Shown: positions 54,890-63,823, counted from the first letter of the stretch. The stretch is 64,000 nucleotides of DNA from Bacteroidales bacterium UBA5371 (GCA_002407855.1 DHPF01000007.1:124001-188000); one strand, 5' to 3'. Notes: generated by a model from the letters alone, not told the origin. A program made the numbers and translations.

Positions 54890-55000
54890 TTTATCCAAAT
54901 AAAAAAACGATTCACTCAAATCAAAAGATAATTTACTGGAATCAAAAGATAATTTTTTAGAATCAAAAGACAATTTACTGGAATCAAGATTCATTTTTTT
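54890..55000. repeat. 21-bp palindromic-unit array 9 (5 units)
   Basis: AATCAA cores at 54919, 54940, 54961 and 54982, exactly 21 apart, plus a degenerate AATAAA at 54898, also 21 earlier. The variant here has AATCAAAAGATAATTT rather than AATCAAGTTC. It lies between divergent lepA and rsgA. Confidence 0.85.
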
Positions 55001-55018
55001 GCATTAATATTCCAAAAC

Positions 55019-55052
55019 TTGAAAGCTTTATACTAAAATTTTAATACCTTTG
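55019..55052 (+). promoter_or_regulatory. Promoter of rsgA
   Basis: TTG (55019-55021), 23 bases, TACCTTTG (55045-55052). The box ends only 6 bases before the ATG at 55059, so the transcript is probably leaderless or nearly so. Confidence 0.6.
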
Positions 55053-55058
55053 CACCTT

Positions 55059-56000
55059 ATGTTAGAAGGTAAGGTTATAAGAACAACAGGAAGTTCCTAC
55101 ATTATTAGAGTGAATAATGGGGAATTGTTTGAATGTAGGATAAAAGGGAATTTTAGGATAAAGAATATCAAATCAACTAATCCTATTGCCGTTGGTGATA
55201 TGGTTGATTTTATTGCCCCTACCCAGACTTCACAAGGCCTTATAACCAACATTCATCAAAGGAAGAATACACTTGTTCGCCGTTCGGTTAATCTTTCAAA
55301 ACGCTCTCATGTAATTGCATCTAATATTGATGTCGCTTTTTTGGTAGTAACAATAGCTTTTCCTCAAACTCCCACAGGTTTTATTGATAGATTTTTGGTT
55401 ACAACTGAGGCTCATCAAATTCCTACCATTATTGTATTTAATAAAATAGACCTTTATGATGAGGTTCTAAGGCTTTATGCCAATGAAATTATGGGCATAT
55501 ACGAGAGAATTGGCTATAAGTGTATTGAAGTTTCAGCTATAAGAAAAGATAATATTGATTTGCTGCGAGAAATTATGATAAACAAAACCTCTCTTTTCTC
55601 TGGACATAGTGGAGTTGGGAAGTCGGCTTTGATTAATGCAATTGATAATACTTTAAATCTTAAAACGGGCGAAATTTCTTCAACTCATCTTAAAGGAACT
55701 CATACAACAACTTTTGCCGAAATGTTTTCTTTGAGTTTTGGAGGAGATATTATTGATACGCCAGGGATTAAGAGTTTTGGAATGTTTGATTTCCAAAAAG
55801 AAGAAGTTGGGTTATGTTTTCCAGAAATGAGGGAAAGACTTAAAGGTTGCCAATACTACAATTGTACTCATGAACACGAGCCAAAATGTGCCATTAAGGA
55901 AGCTGTTGAAAAAGGAGAGATTAGTGTTGAAAGGTATATAAACTATCTTAATATTATGCATGGAGAAGAGTTAAAGATTGAAAAATGGGAGGATAAGTAG
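55059..56000 (+). CDS. rsgA: Ribosome small-subunit-dependent GTPase A
   Basis: A 313-aa circularly permuted GTPase that helps 30S maturation. An OB domain is at 1-75; the GTPase motifs come in the permuted order NKID, GHSGVGKSALINAI, DTPGI; the zinc motif lies in GCQYYNCTHEHEPKC. I chose ATG 55059 (MLEGKVIRTTG) over the upstream TTG at 55050, which is within the -7 box. dtd follows after 3 bases. Confidence 0.95.
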   Translation: MLEGKVIRTTGSSYIIRVNNGELFECRIKGNFRIKNIKSTNPIAVGDMVDFIAPTQTSQGLITNIHQRKNTLVRRSVNLSKRSHVIASNIDVAFLVVTIAFPQTPTGFIDRFLVTTEAHQIPTIIVFNKIDLYDEVLRLYANEIMGIYERIGYKCIEVSAIRKDNIDLLREIMINKTSLFSGHSGVGKSALINAIDNTLNLKTGEISSTHLKGTHTTTFAEMFSLSFGGDIIDTPGIKSFGMFDFQKEEVGLCFPEMRERLKGCQYYNCTHEHEPKCAIKEAVEKGEISVERYINYLNIMHGEELKIEKWEDK

Positions 56001-56003
56001 TTT

Positions 56004-56456
56004 ATGAGAGTTGTTATTCAAAAAGTAAGTAAAGCAAGTGTTAGTATAGATAATAGTCTTAAAAGTTCAATTGGAAAAGGAATGCTTATTCTTTTGGGAA
56101 TTGAGGATTTAGACACAGCGGAAGATATTAATTGGCTATGCGAAAAAATTTGCAAACTCAGGATATTTAATGATGAGAATGGGGTAATGAATATTCCAAT
56201 TACGGAAATTGATGGAGAAATTTTGTTAGTCAGCCAATTTACTTTACATGCAAGCGTTAAGAAAGGGAATAGACCAACTTATATTAGAGCATCTAAACCC
56301 GATTTTGCAATTCCAATGTATGAGAAGTTTATTGACAAACTTCAAAATGAATTGGGAAAGGAAGTACAAAGAGGAGTCTTTGGTGCAGATATGCAAGTTG
56401 AATTAATTAACGATGGACCTGTAACAATAGTTATTGATTCAAAAAATAAAGAATAA
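56004..56456 (+). CDS. dtd: D-aminoacyl-tRNA deacylase
   Basis: A 150-aa enzyme that hydrolyses D-amino acids from tRNA. The start MRVVIQKVSKASVSID and the motifs SQFTLHASVKKGNRPTY and NDGPVTIVID are the family signatures. The full length is as expected. It overlaps the hydrophobic stretch of a small following gene only if that gene began earlier; the preferred start leaves a 13-base gap. Confidence 0.97.
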   Translation: MRVVIQKVSKASVSIDNSLKSSIGKGMLILLGIEDLDTAEDINWLCEKICKLRIFNDENGVMNIPITEIDGEILLVSQFTLHASVKKGNRPTYIRASKPDFAIPMYEKFIDKLQNELGKEVQRGVFGADMQVELINDGPVTIVIDSKNKE

Positions 56457-56469
56457 AAATTATAGACTT

Positions 56470-56718
56470 ATGGAAACCTTAATAACATTATTTTTAATAA
56501 CAGCAATACTACTGCTTTTAAGCTTTTGTTTCATTGGAATTAAGATGTTTTTGAAGAAGGGAGGAGAGTTCAAGAAGCAATGTTCGAGCGTTGACCCCTT
56601 AACCGGAGAAAGAATTGGTTGCACCTGTGGAAAGAAATCAGTTTACGATGAGTGTAAATCTCCAAAAAAATACTCCCCATTAGAAATTAATAAAGAACTA
56701 TTGGACGAAACTAAATAA
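56470..56718 (+). CDS. Small Cys-rich membrane protein
   Basis: An 82-aa protein with one membrane segment (METLITLFLITAILLLLSFC, about 3-25) and a short soluble tail with a CSSVDPLTGERIGCTCGKKS...C pattern of cysteines. The open frame runs 12 codons further upstream, but I chose ATG 56470. I recognise this as a recurring Bacteroidetes small protein, but do not know its function. It is last in the rsgA-dtd unit and is followed by a terminator. Confidence 0.7.
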   Translation: METLITLFLITAILLLLSFCFIGIKMFLKKGGEFKKQCSSVDPLTGERIGCTCGKKSVYDECKSPKKYSPLEINKELLDETK

Positions 56719-56721
56719 AAA

Positions 56722-56753
56722 AGCCATCAGCTATTAACTGATGACTTTTTTTT
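56722..56753 (+). terminator. Terminator after the small membrane protein
   Basis: A 9-bp stem with one mismatch (56722-56730 with 56738-56746), 7-base loop, then eight T. Confidence 0.85.
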
Positions 56754-56778
56754 AGGAAACTAAATTCAATATTAGAAA

Positions 56779-57327
56779 TTAGAATTTGTGAGAAACTCCA
56801 ATAGTTCCATAAGCAATACCATATCCTGTTTCAAGATAAATAGCCCATTTTGGATTGAAATAATAACGAGCACCAGCAAACCAGCTAAAGTAGAAGCCAC
56901 CATAGCTTTCAGGATTAGAAGGAATGTTACCCCAATTTCCATAAGTTGAAGTGGTTGAAATATTCCATCCTAACATTAAACCTGAATATACTTCCAAATT
57001 CTTTACAAAAGTATAATTCAAATGAGCTCTTGGTCCAATAATAAATTGAGTGAACCTCCAACCTAAGTCAGTATTATTCCAATATAAAAAATCTTCTTTC
57101 CAGGTACGGAAACCTAAGTATCCACCAATCCCAAAATTTAATCCTTTAACATCAAAGATGTTATTTTTTACTCCTTGAGAGTAAGAAACTTCAATTGGAA
57201 GGCCATAGCTACCAAATCCAATACCAACATTTCCAACTTTGCTCCCTTTTTGGAAAACAGGAGTTTGGGCAGATGCTGTAAAAGCAAACCCTAAAGCTAA
57301 AATAGCTACAAAAATAATTTTTTTCAT
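56779..57327 (-). CDS. Exported beta-barrel outer-membrane protein
   Basis: A 182-aa protein. Signal peptide 1-20 (FTASAQ) precedes short alternating strands rich in Gly, Tyr and Trp (NVGIGFGSYGLPIEVSYSQG; GFYFSWFAGARYYF; IGVSHKF end). It looks like an 8-strand barrel of the OmpA/OmpW size. No specific role can be assigned. Confidence 0.75.
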   Translation of the reverse strand: MKKIIFVAILALGFAFTASAQTPVFQKGSKVGNVGIGFGSYGLPIEVSYSQGVKNNIFDVKGLNFGIGGYLGFRTWKEDFLYWNNTDLGWRFTQFIIGPRAHLNYTFVKNLEVYSGLMLGWNISTTSTYGNWGNIPSNPESYGGFYFSWFAGARYYFNPKWAIYLETGYGIAYGTIGVSHKF

Positions 57328-57393
57328 ATTTATTAAGTTATATATTTTTCCCCTACTCTATTAAGGTTTTTCGGGTTACACCTATTGTCTTTA

Positions 57394-58065
57394 TTAGAAT
57401 CTATATCCAAAAGTCAGACTCAAAGCATTATTTTTCTTTAAGATATTGTCCTTTGGTGCTATATCAATTAAACCTAAATCATAGTTTATTTCAACTAAAT
57501 ATTTATTTGTAAACTCTAAACCAATACCAACTCTTGCTCCAAAATCAAATGCGTCATGGCTATGGAAGTAGTTTGCTAAAGTATTCTCAATATTGTCTAT
57601 GAAAAAATCAGTTGTGTAACTATTCTCAAGTGAACCAACCTTATTGTCATATTTTTGTTTTCCACCTACACCATAAGCAAGATAAACTCCTGCATTAGCA
57701 TAAGGTTTAATATCTCCTATTTCAAAACCAACTCCAAATACGATTGGAATATTAATGTACATTGGAGAAGATTTCCAAGTTTCTTTTGTAGTTACTCCTA
57801 AAGCAGTTACTTCATTTTTTTCATAAGAACCTTTTGTGAAGAATAAAAAATGAGCTTTAATAAATAAGTTATCAGTTATTGAGTAATCAACAAATGCACC
57901 TGCTTGAAATCCTAATAAGTAATCAGAACTTTTCTTTACTGTCGGTGTTTCTGAATAAATGTTTGAAAGGTTTCCACCTACCTCAACACCGAATCCAAGT
58001 TTTTGTGCATTTGCAGTAAAAGTAAAGCTGATAGCTATAACAGCTAATAAAAATATTTTTTTCAT
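57394..58065 (-). CDS. PorT-like outer-membrane beta-barrel protein
   Basis: A 223-aa protein. Signal peptide 1-20 (FTANAQ) and beta strands (LGFGVEVGGNLSN, LLGFQAGAFVDYSITDNLFIKAHF, NNALSLTFGYRF end) match the OMP_b-brl_2/PorT-like family. Some relatives take part in type IX secretion, but that cannot be claimed here. A similar but shorter barrel gene follows 66 bases on. Confidence 0.8.
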   Translation of the reverse strand: MKKIFLLAVIAISFTFTANAQKLGFGVEVGGNLSNIYSETPTVKKSSDYLLGFQAGAFVDYSITDNLFIKAHFLFFTKGSYEKNEVTALGVTTKETWKSSPMYINIPIVFGVGFEIGDIKPYANAGVYLAYGVGGKQKYDNKVGSLENSYTTDFFIDNIENTLANYFHSHDAFDFGARVGIGLEFTNKYLVEINYDLGLIDIAPKDNILKKNNALSLTFGYRF

Positions 58066-58294
58066 CTTCTTAAATTTTTTAAATTTACTCTACTCGTAAG
58101 GCTTTTCAAGACCCGCCATTTAGTTAGTTTAACGCTACAAAAATAACTATATTTTCGATTGGAATATATTATTCAATCATATTTTTTAAACTATATCTTA
58201 TAAATCATTGAAAAAGAATAAATCAATTTATGTCAAATTAACTTAAATAGCTTTAAAATTTTGATAAAATCTTGTCTTATTTGCGTATTAAAAC

Positions 58295-58340
58295 AATAAA
58301 GCATCAATATTTTTAAATAAAAATTTATTGATGCTTTATT
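58295..58340 (-). terminator. Hairpin terminator of tmRNA
   Basis: A perfect 15-bp stem (58295-58309 with 58326-58340) just 3' of the tmRNA on the minus strand, with GTTTT after it; the T-run is short. Confidence 0.7.
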
Positions 58341-58345
58341 ATAAG

Positions 58346-58741
58346 TGGACTTGCAGGGAGTCGAACCCTGGTCCAAACAAGAAACAAATAAGCTTTCTAC
58401 ATGCTTATTCTTTCATTGGTTTTAGTGCAAGAAAAGGAGAAAGACACCCTGATACCTGCCTTATCTTTTAAATCTTCATCACTGTGCCAAAGCTTCACAA
58501 TGACTATCTCTAACTCACGTGCGTCCCTTTATCCTTAACCGTAGAGCAAAAGGTCTTGGAGGAACGTTTTGCTCCATACCGCTGGTATGGATTAAGCTAA
58601 TCTACTAAACTTCGATTAAGCAGCAAAAGCGTAATTTTCTTCGCCAATTAATTTTGTTGTAACCCTGTTTTAAGGCATTTATTACGTGTGCCTGCATGCT
58701 TACTTACTCATTTACCTTGCTGTCAAAACCAAGCCAAGCCC
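58346..58741 (-). ncRNA. ssrA: tmRNA
   Basis: Rescues stalled ribosomes by trans-translation. The 396-nt gene has a 7-bp acceptor stem, GGGCUUG at the 5' end (58741) and CAAGUCC at the 3' end, discriminator A at 58346, and the T-arm AGGGTTCGACTCCCT. The tag reading frame at 58616-58645 gives GEENYAFAA followed by TAA. CCA is not encoded. Confidence 0.95.
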
Positions 58742-58769
58742 AAAAGATAAATTCTATGTAATTAGGACG

Positions 58770-58797
58770 CAAAATTACTTCTTTTCTTTCACACAAA
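58770..58797 (-). promoter_or_regulatory. Promoter of tmRNA
   Basis: On the minus strand, TTTG (58794-58797), 16 bases, TAATTTTG (58770-58777). The mature 5' end lies about 20-25 bases beyond the expected start point and would be made by RNase P. Confidence 0.55.
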
Positions 58798-58883
58798 AAG
58801 AATAATTATTAAAAATTCTTTGATTCTACTTAATTTGCAATGGATTATGATTTTTAAATTCTCTAAATATATTGTTAGAAAGT

Positions 58884-58984
58884 TTAAACTTTGTTTGGCT
58901 GAAATTAATCTTGATTCTAATTTACTGAATCTTGATTCTAATTTATTAAAACTTGATTTGGGTTTAGAGATATTTTATTGGAGA
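58884..58984. repeat. 21-bp palindromic-unit array 10 (3 clear, 2 decayed units)
   Basis: Cores at 58890 (decayed TTTGTT), 58911, 58932, 58953 and 58974 (TTTATT), each step 21. It lies between the end of the U32 peptidase gene and the tmRNA promoter. The rest of 58066-59063 is tmRNA and AT-rich sequence. Confidence 0.85.
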
Positions 58985-59063
58985 TAATCATTCTCAAAAA
59001 GAGTCCTTTTTAATTTTATAACTTTGCAATTGAATTTCTTCTTATTTATAATGGAATAAAAAG

Positions 59064-60941
59064 CTAATCATCGTTTATAGATAAATCCATAAAACAATTC
59101 TTACAATCAAACTGCAATTTATAGGTTCTTTGATTATCTCTAAGGAAAAGCTCTTGGTTAAAGTCAGAGGTTTGCTCATCTCTTAGTAAGCATTGTTTTA
59201 AATTGTAGCGAATGCAATTCTTAGAACGCATTAAGACAATATCTTCTTTTGGATTAGCTTTTAAGGCTTCAATGCCATAATCTATTTTCTCTACCTTATG
59301 ACGTAGGAAAAACTGCTTTGCTCTTTCGTTTACTACATTTGCTCTATAATCTAACTCTTTTTGAGGATATGGATAATCGGTTTTCTCAAACTTAATCTCT
59401 TGTCTATTGTAGGCTTCTTTCCTTGCTTGAAGTAATTTGTCGCAAAGGTTTCTTCTATGTTTATTGATAAGAGATGCAAAAAAGAAATAGTTTTGAGAAC
59501 AATTATATTGAAATTTTGTTAAATAGAATATAGTTTGACCAAGCTTGTTTATTTGGCTCAATATATTATTATAATAGTCTTGTGTTTTGAGTGCTAATTC
59601 TTTTTTTGCATTAATAATTTCTTCTACCTCAATTCCTGTTTCGTCTTTGGCTGTTAGAAGAAAGCCTTTTGGAGTTTCCGATAATATTATCTCTATTCCT
59701 ATTCTTCTTTTATGTAAATCTTGAACAACTTGTTTGAAAAATTGAGTATCAAAATTACGATATATCTTAGTCAAAAGCCTAATCTCTATTTTCTTATTCG
59801 GATATATTTTAGTCAGTCCTTGTGTGTGGTTTCTTTCCACCTTATTGACTAAAAAACCTTCTAATTGTCCTTTTTGATTGAAAAAACACAATCCATCACC
59901 ATTGGAGATTGGTTCTTTGGAATCTATTTCTATGTATTGGGCTACTCTTTCCGATGAGTTAAAATCCGCAACCTTGCCAATATATTTTCCTATTGCTTTG
60001 GCGGAATCTAAATTACCTATTTTATCTTTCTTACCTTGGAGGTTAAAACTTGTAAATCCTCTATTAAAACTTCGTTCCACATCTGGCAAATAACTTGTTT
60101 CTACTTTGCCAATAGATTGTCTGCAATAGTTTCTATTGTTTGATTGAGCAATAAATTTATTTATCTCATCAGAATAGTATGCTGTTATATTTTTCACATA
60201 ATCTAAATCTTTGAGCCTGCCTTCTATTTTAAAACTTCTTACTCCTGCATCTATCATTTGGGGAATATAAGAAGAGGCATTGAAGTCTTTTGTTGAGAGA
60301 AGATGTTTATCTTTTAGTAAAACCTTACCTTGTGCATTTATTAAATCGTATCGGCTTCGGCATGGTTGGGAACATTCCCCCCTATTGCCAGAGCGTTTTG
60401 TTATTTCATAACTCAAATAACATTGTCCACTTAATCCATTGCAAAGAGCTCCATGAACAAAGGCTTCTATTTCTATTTCAGGGACGAACTTATGTATTTC
60501 TGCTATTTCATCTATTGATAGTTCTCTTGCCAAAACAACTCTTTGGAAGCCTACTTGGCTTAAAAACTTTACCTTCTCTTTGGTGTAATTGTGCATTTGT
60601 GTACTTGAATGCAAAGCTATTGGAAGAAGGGATGCAAGTTCTAATATCCCAAAGTCTTGAATAATTATTGCATCAACCCCTACTTTATAAAGCTCACCTA
60701 TTAATTCTTCTGCTTCTTTTAATTCATTATCATATACTATTGTATTGACTGTAACATAAACCTTTGCATTAAATAAGTGAGCATACAAAACCAATTCTGC
60801 AATATCTTCTATACTATTTGCTGCATTAGTTCTGGCTCCAAACAAATTGGCTCCAATATAAACAGCATCGGCTCCCGAATCTATGGCAGCCTTTCCTATT
60901 TCTAAATTTTTAGCAGGGGAAAGAAGTTCTAATTTTTCCAT
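59064..60941 (-). CDS. Peptidase U32-family protein (RlhA/TrhP-like)
   Basis: A 625-aa protein. The N-terminal TIM-barrel-like part (ELLSPAKNLEIGKAAIDSGADAVYIG, 5-30) and the U32 signature EAFVHGALCNGLSGQCYLSY with GNRGECSQPCRSRYDL (about 160-200) are intact. A long C-terminal extension (about 300-625) includes late cysteines (CIRYNLKQCLL; CKNCFMDLS). Members include RNA hydroxylation enzymes (RlhA on 23S rRNA, TrhP on tRNA) as well as proteins formerly called collagenases. I cannot choose among these from sequence alone. pdxJ lies 15 bases upstream. Confidence 0.85.
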   Translation of the reverse strand: MEKLELLSPAKNLEIGKAAIDSGADAVYIGANLFGARTNAANSIEDIAELVLYAHLFNAKVYVTVNTIVYDNELKEAEELIGELYKVGVDAIIIQDFGILELASLLPIALHSSTQMHNYTKEKVKFLSQVGFQRVVLARELSIDEIAEIHKFVPEIEIEAFVHGALCNGLSGQCYLSYEITKRSGNRGECSQPCRSRYDLINAQGKVLLKDKHLLSTKDFNASSYIPQMIDAGVRSFKIEGRLKDLDYVKNITAYYSDEINKFIAQSNNRNYCRQSIGKVETSYLPDVERSFNRGFTSFNLQGKKDKIGNLDSAKAIGKYIGKVADFNSSERVAQYIEIDSKEPISNGDGLCFFNQKGQLEGFLVNKVERNHTQGLTKIYPNKKIEIRLLTKIYRNFDTQFFKQVVQDLHKRRIGIEIILSETPKGFLLTAKDETGIEVEEIINAKKELALKTQDYYNNILSQINKLGQTIFYLTKFQYNCSQNYFFFASLINKHRRNLCDKLLQARKEAYNRQEIKFEKTDYPYPQKELDYRANVVNERAKQFFLRHKVEKIDYGIEALKANPKEDIVLMRSKNCIRYNLKQCLLRDEQTSDFNQELFLRDNQRTYKLQFDCKNCFMDLSINDD

Positions 60942-60956
60942 TTACAAAGAAAAGAA

Positions 60957-61667
60957 TCATTGTAAGCAACGCTTATACATCTGAATTGTATTCTCCAATC
61001 CATAGTAAAGAGCATCGCAAATAAGAGCATGACCAATTGAGACTTCTAATAGGTTAGGGATATTCTTTTGAAAAAACTCTAAGTTTAAAAGGTCAAGATC
61101 GTGTCCTGCATTAAGACCCAAGTTTTGATGAAAGGCCTCATTGGCTGCTTTAATATATGGAGCAATGGCTTTATCTTTGTCTATTATATAATTTCTTGCG
61201 TAGCTTTCGGTGTAAAGTTCCACCCTATCTGCTCCACAAATCTTTGCTCCTGCAACCATTTCTTCTTCTGGGTCAACAAAGACGGAAACCCTGCAAGTTT
61301 GTTTTAATCTTGCTATTACTTCGGTTAGAAAGTCTTTATATTTGATTGTATTCCAACCTGCATTTGAAGTTAAAACATTATGAGCATCAGGTACAAGAGT
61401 AACTTGTTCAGGCTTTATCTCTTCAACTAAACGTATGAAATCATCTGTTGGATTGCCTTCTATATTAAACTCTGTTTGAAGTATGGGTTTAAGGTTTCTT
61501 ACATCTGAATAGCGAATATGTCTTTCATCAGGACGAGGATGGACAGTTATTCCTTGAGCTCCAAATCGCTCAATATCTTTTGCAACCTGTATTAAATCGG
61601 GATTATTTCCTCCTCTTGCATTACGAATGGTTGCAACCTTGTTTATATTAACACTGAGTCTTGTCAT
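60957..61667 (-). CDS. pdxJ: Pyridoxine 5'-phosphate synthase
   Basis: A 236-aa enzyme of vitamin B6 biosynthesis, condensing 1-deoxyxylulose 5-phosphate with 3-amino-2-oxopropyl phosphate. Signatures: LSVNINKVATIRNARGG, GITVHPRPDERHIRYSDV, EQVTLVPDAHN, GLNAGHDLDL and EVSIGHALI. I chose ATG 61667 (MTRLSV) because the -7 box at 61686-61693 overlaps the alternative start at 61688. Confidence 0.96.
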   Translation of the reverse strand: MTRLSVNINKVATIRNARGGNNPDLIQVAKDIERFGAQGITVHPRPDERHIRYSDVRNLKPILQTEFNIEGNPTDDFIRLVEEIKPEQVTLVPDAHNVLTSNAGWNTIKYKDFLTEVIARLKQTCRVSVFVDPEEEMVAGAKICGADRVELYTESYARNYIIDKDKAIAPYIKAANEAFHQNLGLNAGHDLDLLNLEFFQKNIPNLLEVSIGHALICDALYYGLENTIQMYKRCLQ

Positions 61668-61685
61668 TGTTGAGAAATATTTTTG

Positions 61686-61717
61686 CAAAGATAGTACTGA
61701 ATTTGATTAGTTCTCAA
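61686..61717 (-). promoter_or_regulatory. Promoter of pdxJ
   Basis: On the minus strand, TTG (61715-61717), 21 bases, TATCTTTG (61686-61693), ending 18 bases before the start at 61667. Confidence 0.7.
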
Positions 61718-61770
61718 TTTTATTAAAATATTTCATCCAAAAATACTACCAGATGCATTCAAGTAATATA

Positions 61771-61885
61771 TTGATTAAATCAAGTTCTAATGTCTATAAA
61801 ATGGAATCAAGTTCTAAAAAATTAAAACTTGATTCTAATTTACTGAAACTTGATTCTAATAAAATAGAACTTGATTTTAGTTTTT
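61771..61885. repeat. 21-bp palindromic-unit array 11 (5 units, inverted junction)
   Basis: AATCAA at 61778 and 61805 (27 apart, the only phase break), then TTGATT at 61829 (24 later, forming a hairpin), 61850 and 61871 (21 apart). It lies between divergent pdxJ and recJ, in gap 61668-62038. Nothing else is recognised in that gap apart from promoters. Confidence 0.85.
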
Positions 61886-61995
61886 AATGTTAAAAGTTTA
61901 TGCATTACATATAATTTATCAAAGAATTGAACTAAGTTTGTAATTGTTATGATTAAGCAATACTTATTTAATTTTAGTATTTGATTTAATTTTTA

Positions 61996-62003
61996 TACCT
62001 TTG
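61996..62003 (+). promoter_or_regulatory. Probable -7 box of recJ
   Basis: TACCTTTG at 61996-62003, 35 bases before the ATG at 62039. The upstream TTG is not at a standard distance. Confidence 0.45.
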
Positions 62004-62038
62004 TAAGTTATTTGTGTGTATAAAAGATTTGTGTTTTT

Positions 62039-63823
62039 ATGGAAAAACGTTGGGTATTAAAGCAAAAGGGCGAAGAAAGGTTGGTAAAACAGCTTGCACA
62101 AGACTTAATGGTGGATGGTTCTTGCACAAAGCAAGAGGATGTTCAGGCTTATAATATAATTGCTAACCTACTTGTGCAAAGAGGAATTAATAATTACGAT
62201 GAGGCTAAGAAGTTTTTTAGACCAAACTTAAAAGACTTGCACGACCCTTTCCTTTTAAAGGATATGGAAGAGGCTGTTGAGAGGATTTTTATTGCAATTA
62301 AGGCTGGGGAAAGAATACTTGTGTATGGCGATTATGATGTTGATGGAACTTCTGCGGTTGCTTTGGTTTATTCTTATTTAGAATCATTTTATTCGGGAGT
62401 AGATTTTTATATTCCAGATAGATATACCGAAGGTTATGGTGTATCTTACAAGAGCATTGATTGGGCTTTTGAGAATGGTTTTAAACTTATTATTTCGTTA
62501 GATTGCGGAATTAAAGCTACAGAACAAATTCAATATGCCTCAGAGAAGGGAATTGATTTCATAATTGGAGATCATCACCTTCCCGCAGAGATAATGCCTG
62601 AGGCTTCTGCAATTCTTAATCCGAAAAGAGAGGATTCTAACTATCCGTATAAAGAGTTGTCGGGTTGCGGAGTTGGATTTAAGTTAATTCACGCATTAAA
62701 TATCAGACGCGATCAGCCTTTTGAGAGGTTGATACCTTATTTGGATTTGGTTGCAATTTCAATTGCTGCTGATGTTGTTCCAATTACTGGCGAGAATCGG
62801 ATATTGGCTTTCTATGGACTAAGGGTTATTAACAAGCAACCAAGACCAGGGTTAGAGGCAATTTTAAAATATAGCAAGGTTGTTCATATTAAGGATAATG
62901 AAGATAGTAAAATATATTTTAATCGTGAACTTACTATCTCTGATTTAGTCTTTCTGATTGGTCCAAGAATTAATGCAGCTGGCAGAATTGAATCGGGAAG
63001 TAACTCTGTTGAGTTACTAATCTGTAAGACGCTGGAAGAAGCAGAAAGGATTGCGGAAAAGATAGATATTAATAATGATGAAAGACGCAAATTGGACATT
63101 GAAGCTACTGAACAAGCTATTTTAATGCTTCAAAACTCTTCTGACATTTATAGTAGTAAAGCTACAGTTGTGTTTAAAGAGGATTGGCATAAGGGTGTTA
63201 TTGGAATTGTTGCCTCACGTTTGATTGAGAAATGTTATAAGCCTACTATTGTTTTTGCAAAATCAAATGGTTTAATAACAGGTTCTGCTCGTTCTATAAA
63301 GGATTTTGATATCTACACAGCAATTGAGTCTTGCTCTCATCTCTTAGAGCATTTTGGTGGGCATAAATATGCTGCTGGTTTGTCGTTAAGGGAAGAGAAT
63401 TTGGAAGAGTTTGTTCGCCTTTTTAAAGAAACAGTTGAGAAGAATATGACAGAAGAACAATCTTCTCCCGAAATTGAGATAGATCAAGTGATACCATTAA
63501 GCGATATAACGCCTAAACTATATAGGATTTTAAAACAATTTGCTCCTTTTGGGCAAGAAAATAGTACACCAATATTTCAATCTAATAGGGTTGTGGATAC
63601 AGGCAATACTCGTCCGGTTGGGCAAAAACATTTAAAGCTTTCTGTTATTCACTTAGATGTTCGCCACTTGCCTTTCTCTTGCATTGGATTTGGGTTAAGC
63701 GATTATTATAATAAAATCCGTCATGGTGAAGCCTTTGATATTGTTTATCAGATTGACGAAAATCAATGGAATGGACGCACGTCCTTACAATTAAATCTAA
63801 AAGATATTAAACTAAATAATTAA
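62039..63823 (+). CDS. recJ: Single-stranded-DNA-specific exonuclease RecJ
   Basis: A 594-aa DHH-family 5'-3' exonuclease. Metal motifs: YGDYDVDGTSAVAL, DCGIKA, DHHLP and GPRINAAGRIES. DHHA1 block: FGGHKYAAGLS near 440; the C-terminal OB-like domain holds LKQFAPFGQENSTP. Full length. ettA follows after 9 bases on the same strand. Confidence 0.97.
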   Translation: MEKRWVLKQKGEERLVKQLAQDLMVDGSCTKQEDVQAYNIIANLLVQRGINNYDEAKKFFRPNLKDLHDPFLLKDMEEAVERIFIAIKAGERILVYGDYDVDGTSAVALVYSYLESFYSGVDFYIPDRYTEGYGVSYKSIDWAFENGFKLIISLDCGIKATEQIQYASEKGIDFIIGDHHLPAEIMPEASAILNPKREDSNYPYKELSGCGVGFKLIHALNIRRDQPFERLIPYLDLVAISIAADVVPITGENRILAFYGLRVINKQPRPGLEAILKYSKVVHIKDNEDSKIYFNRELTISDLVFLIGPRINAAGRIESGSNSVELLICKTLEEAERIAEKIDINNDERRKLDIEATEQAILMLQNSSDIYSSKATVVFKEDWHKGVIGIVASRLIEKCYKPTIVFAKSNGLITGSARSIKDFDIYTAIESCSHLLEHFGGHKYAAGLSLREENLEEFVRLFKETVEKNMTEEQSSPEIEIDQVIPLSDITPKLYRILKQFAPFGQENSTPIFQSNRVVDTGNTRPVGQKHLKLSVIHLDVRHLPFSCIGFGLSDYYNKIRHGEAFDIVYQIDENQWNGRTSLQLNLKDIKLNN

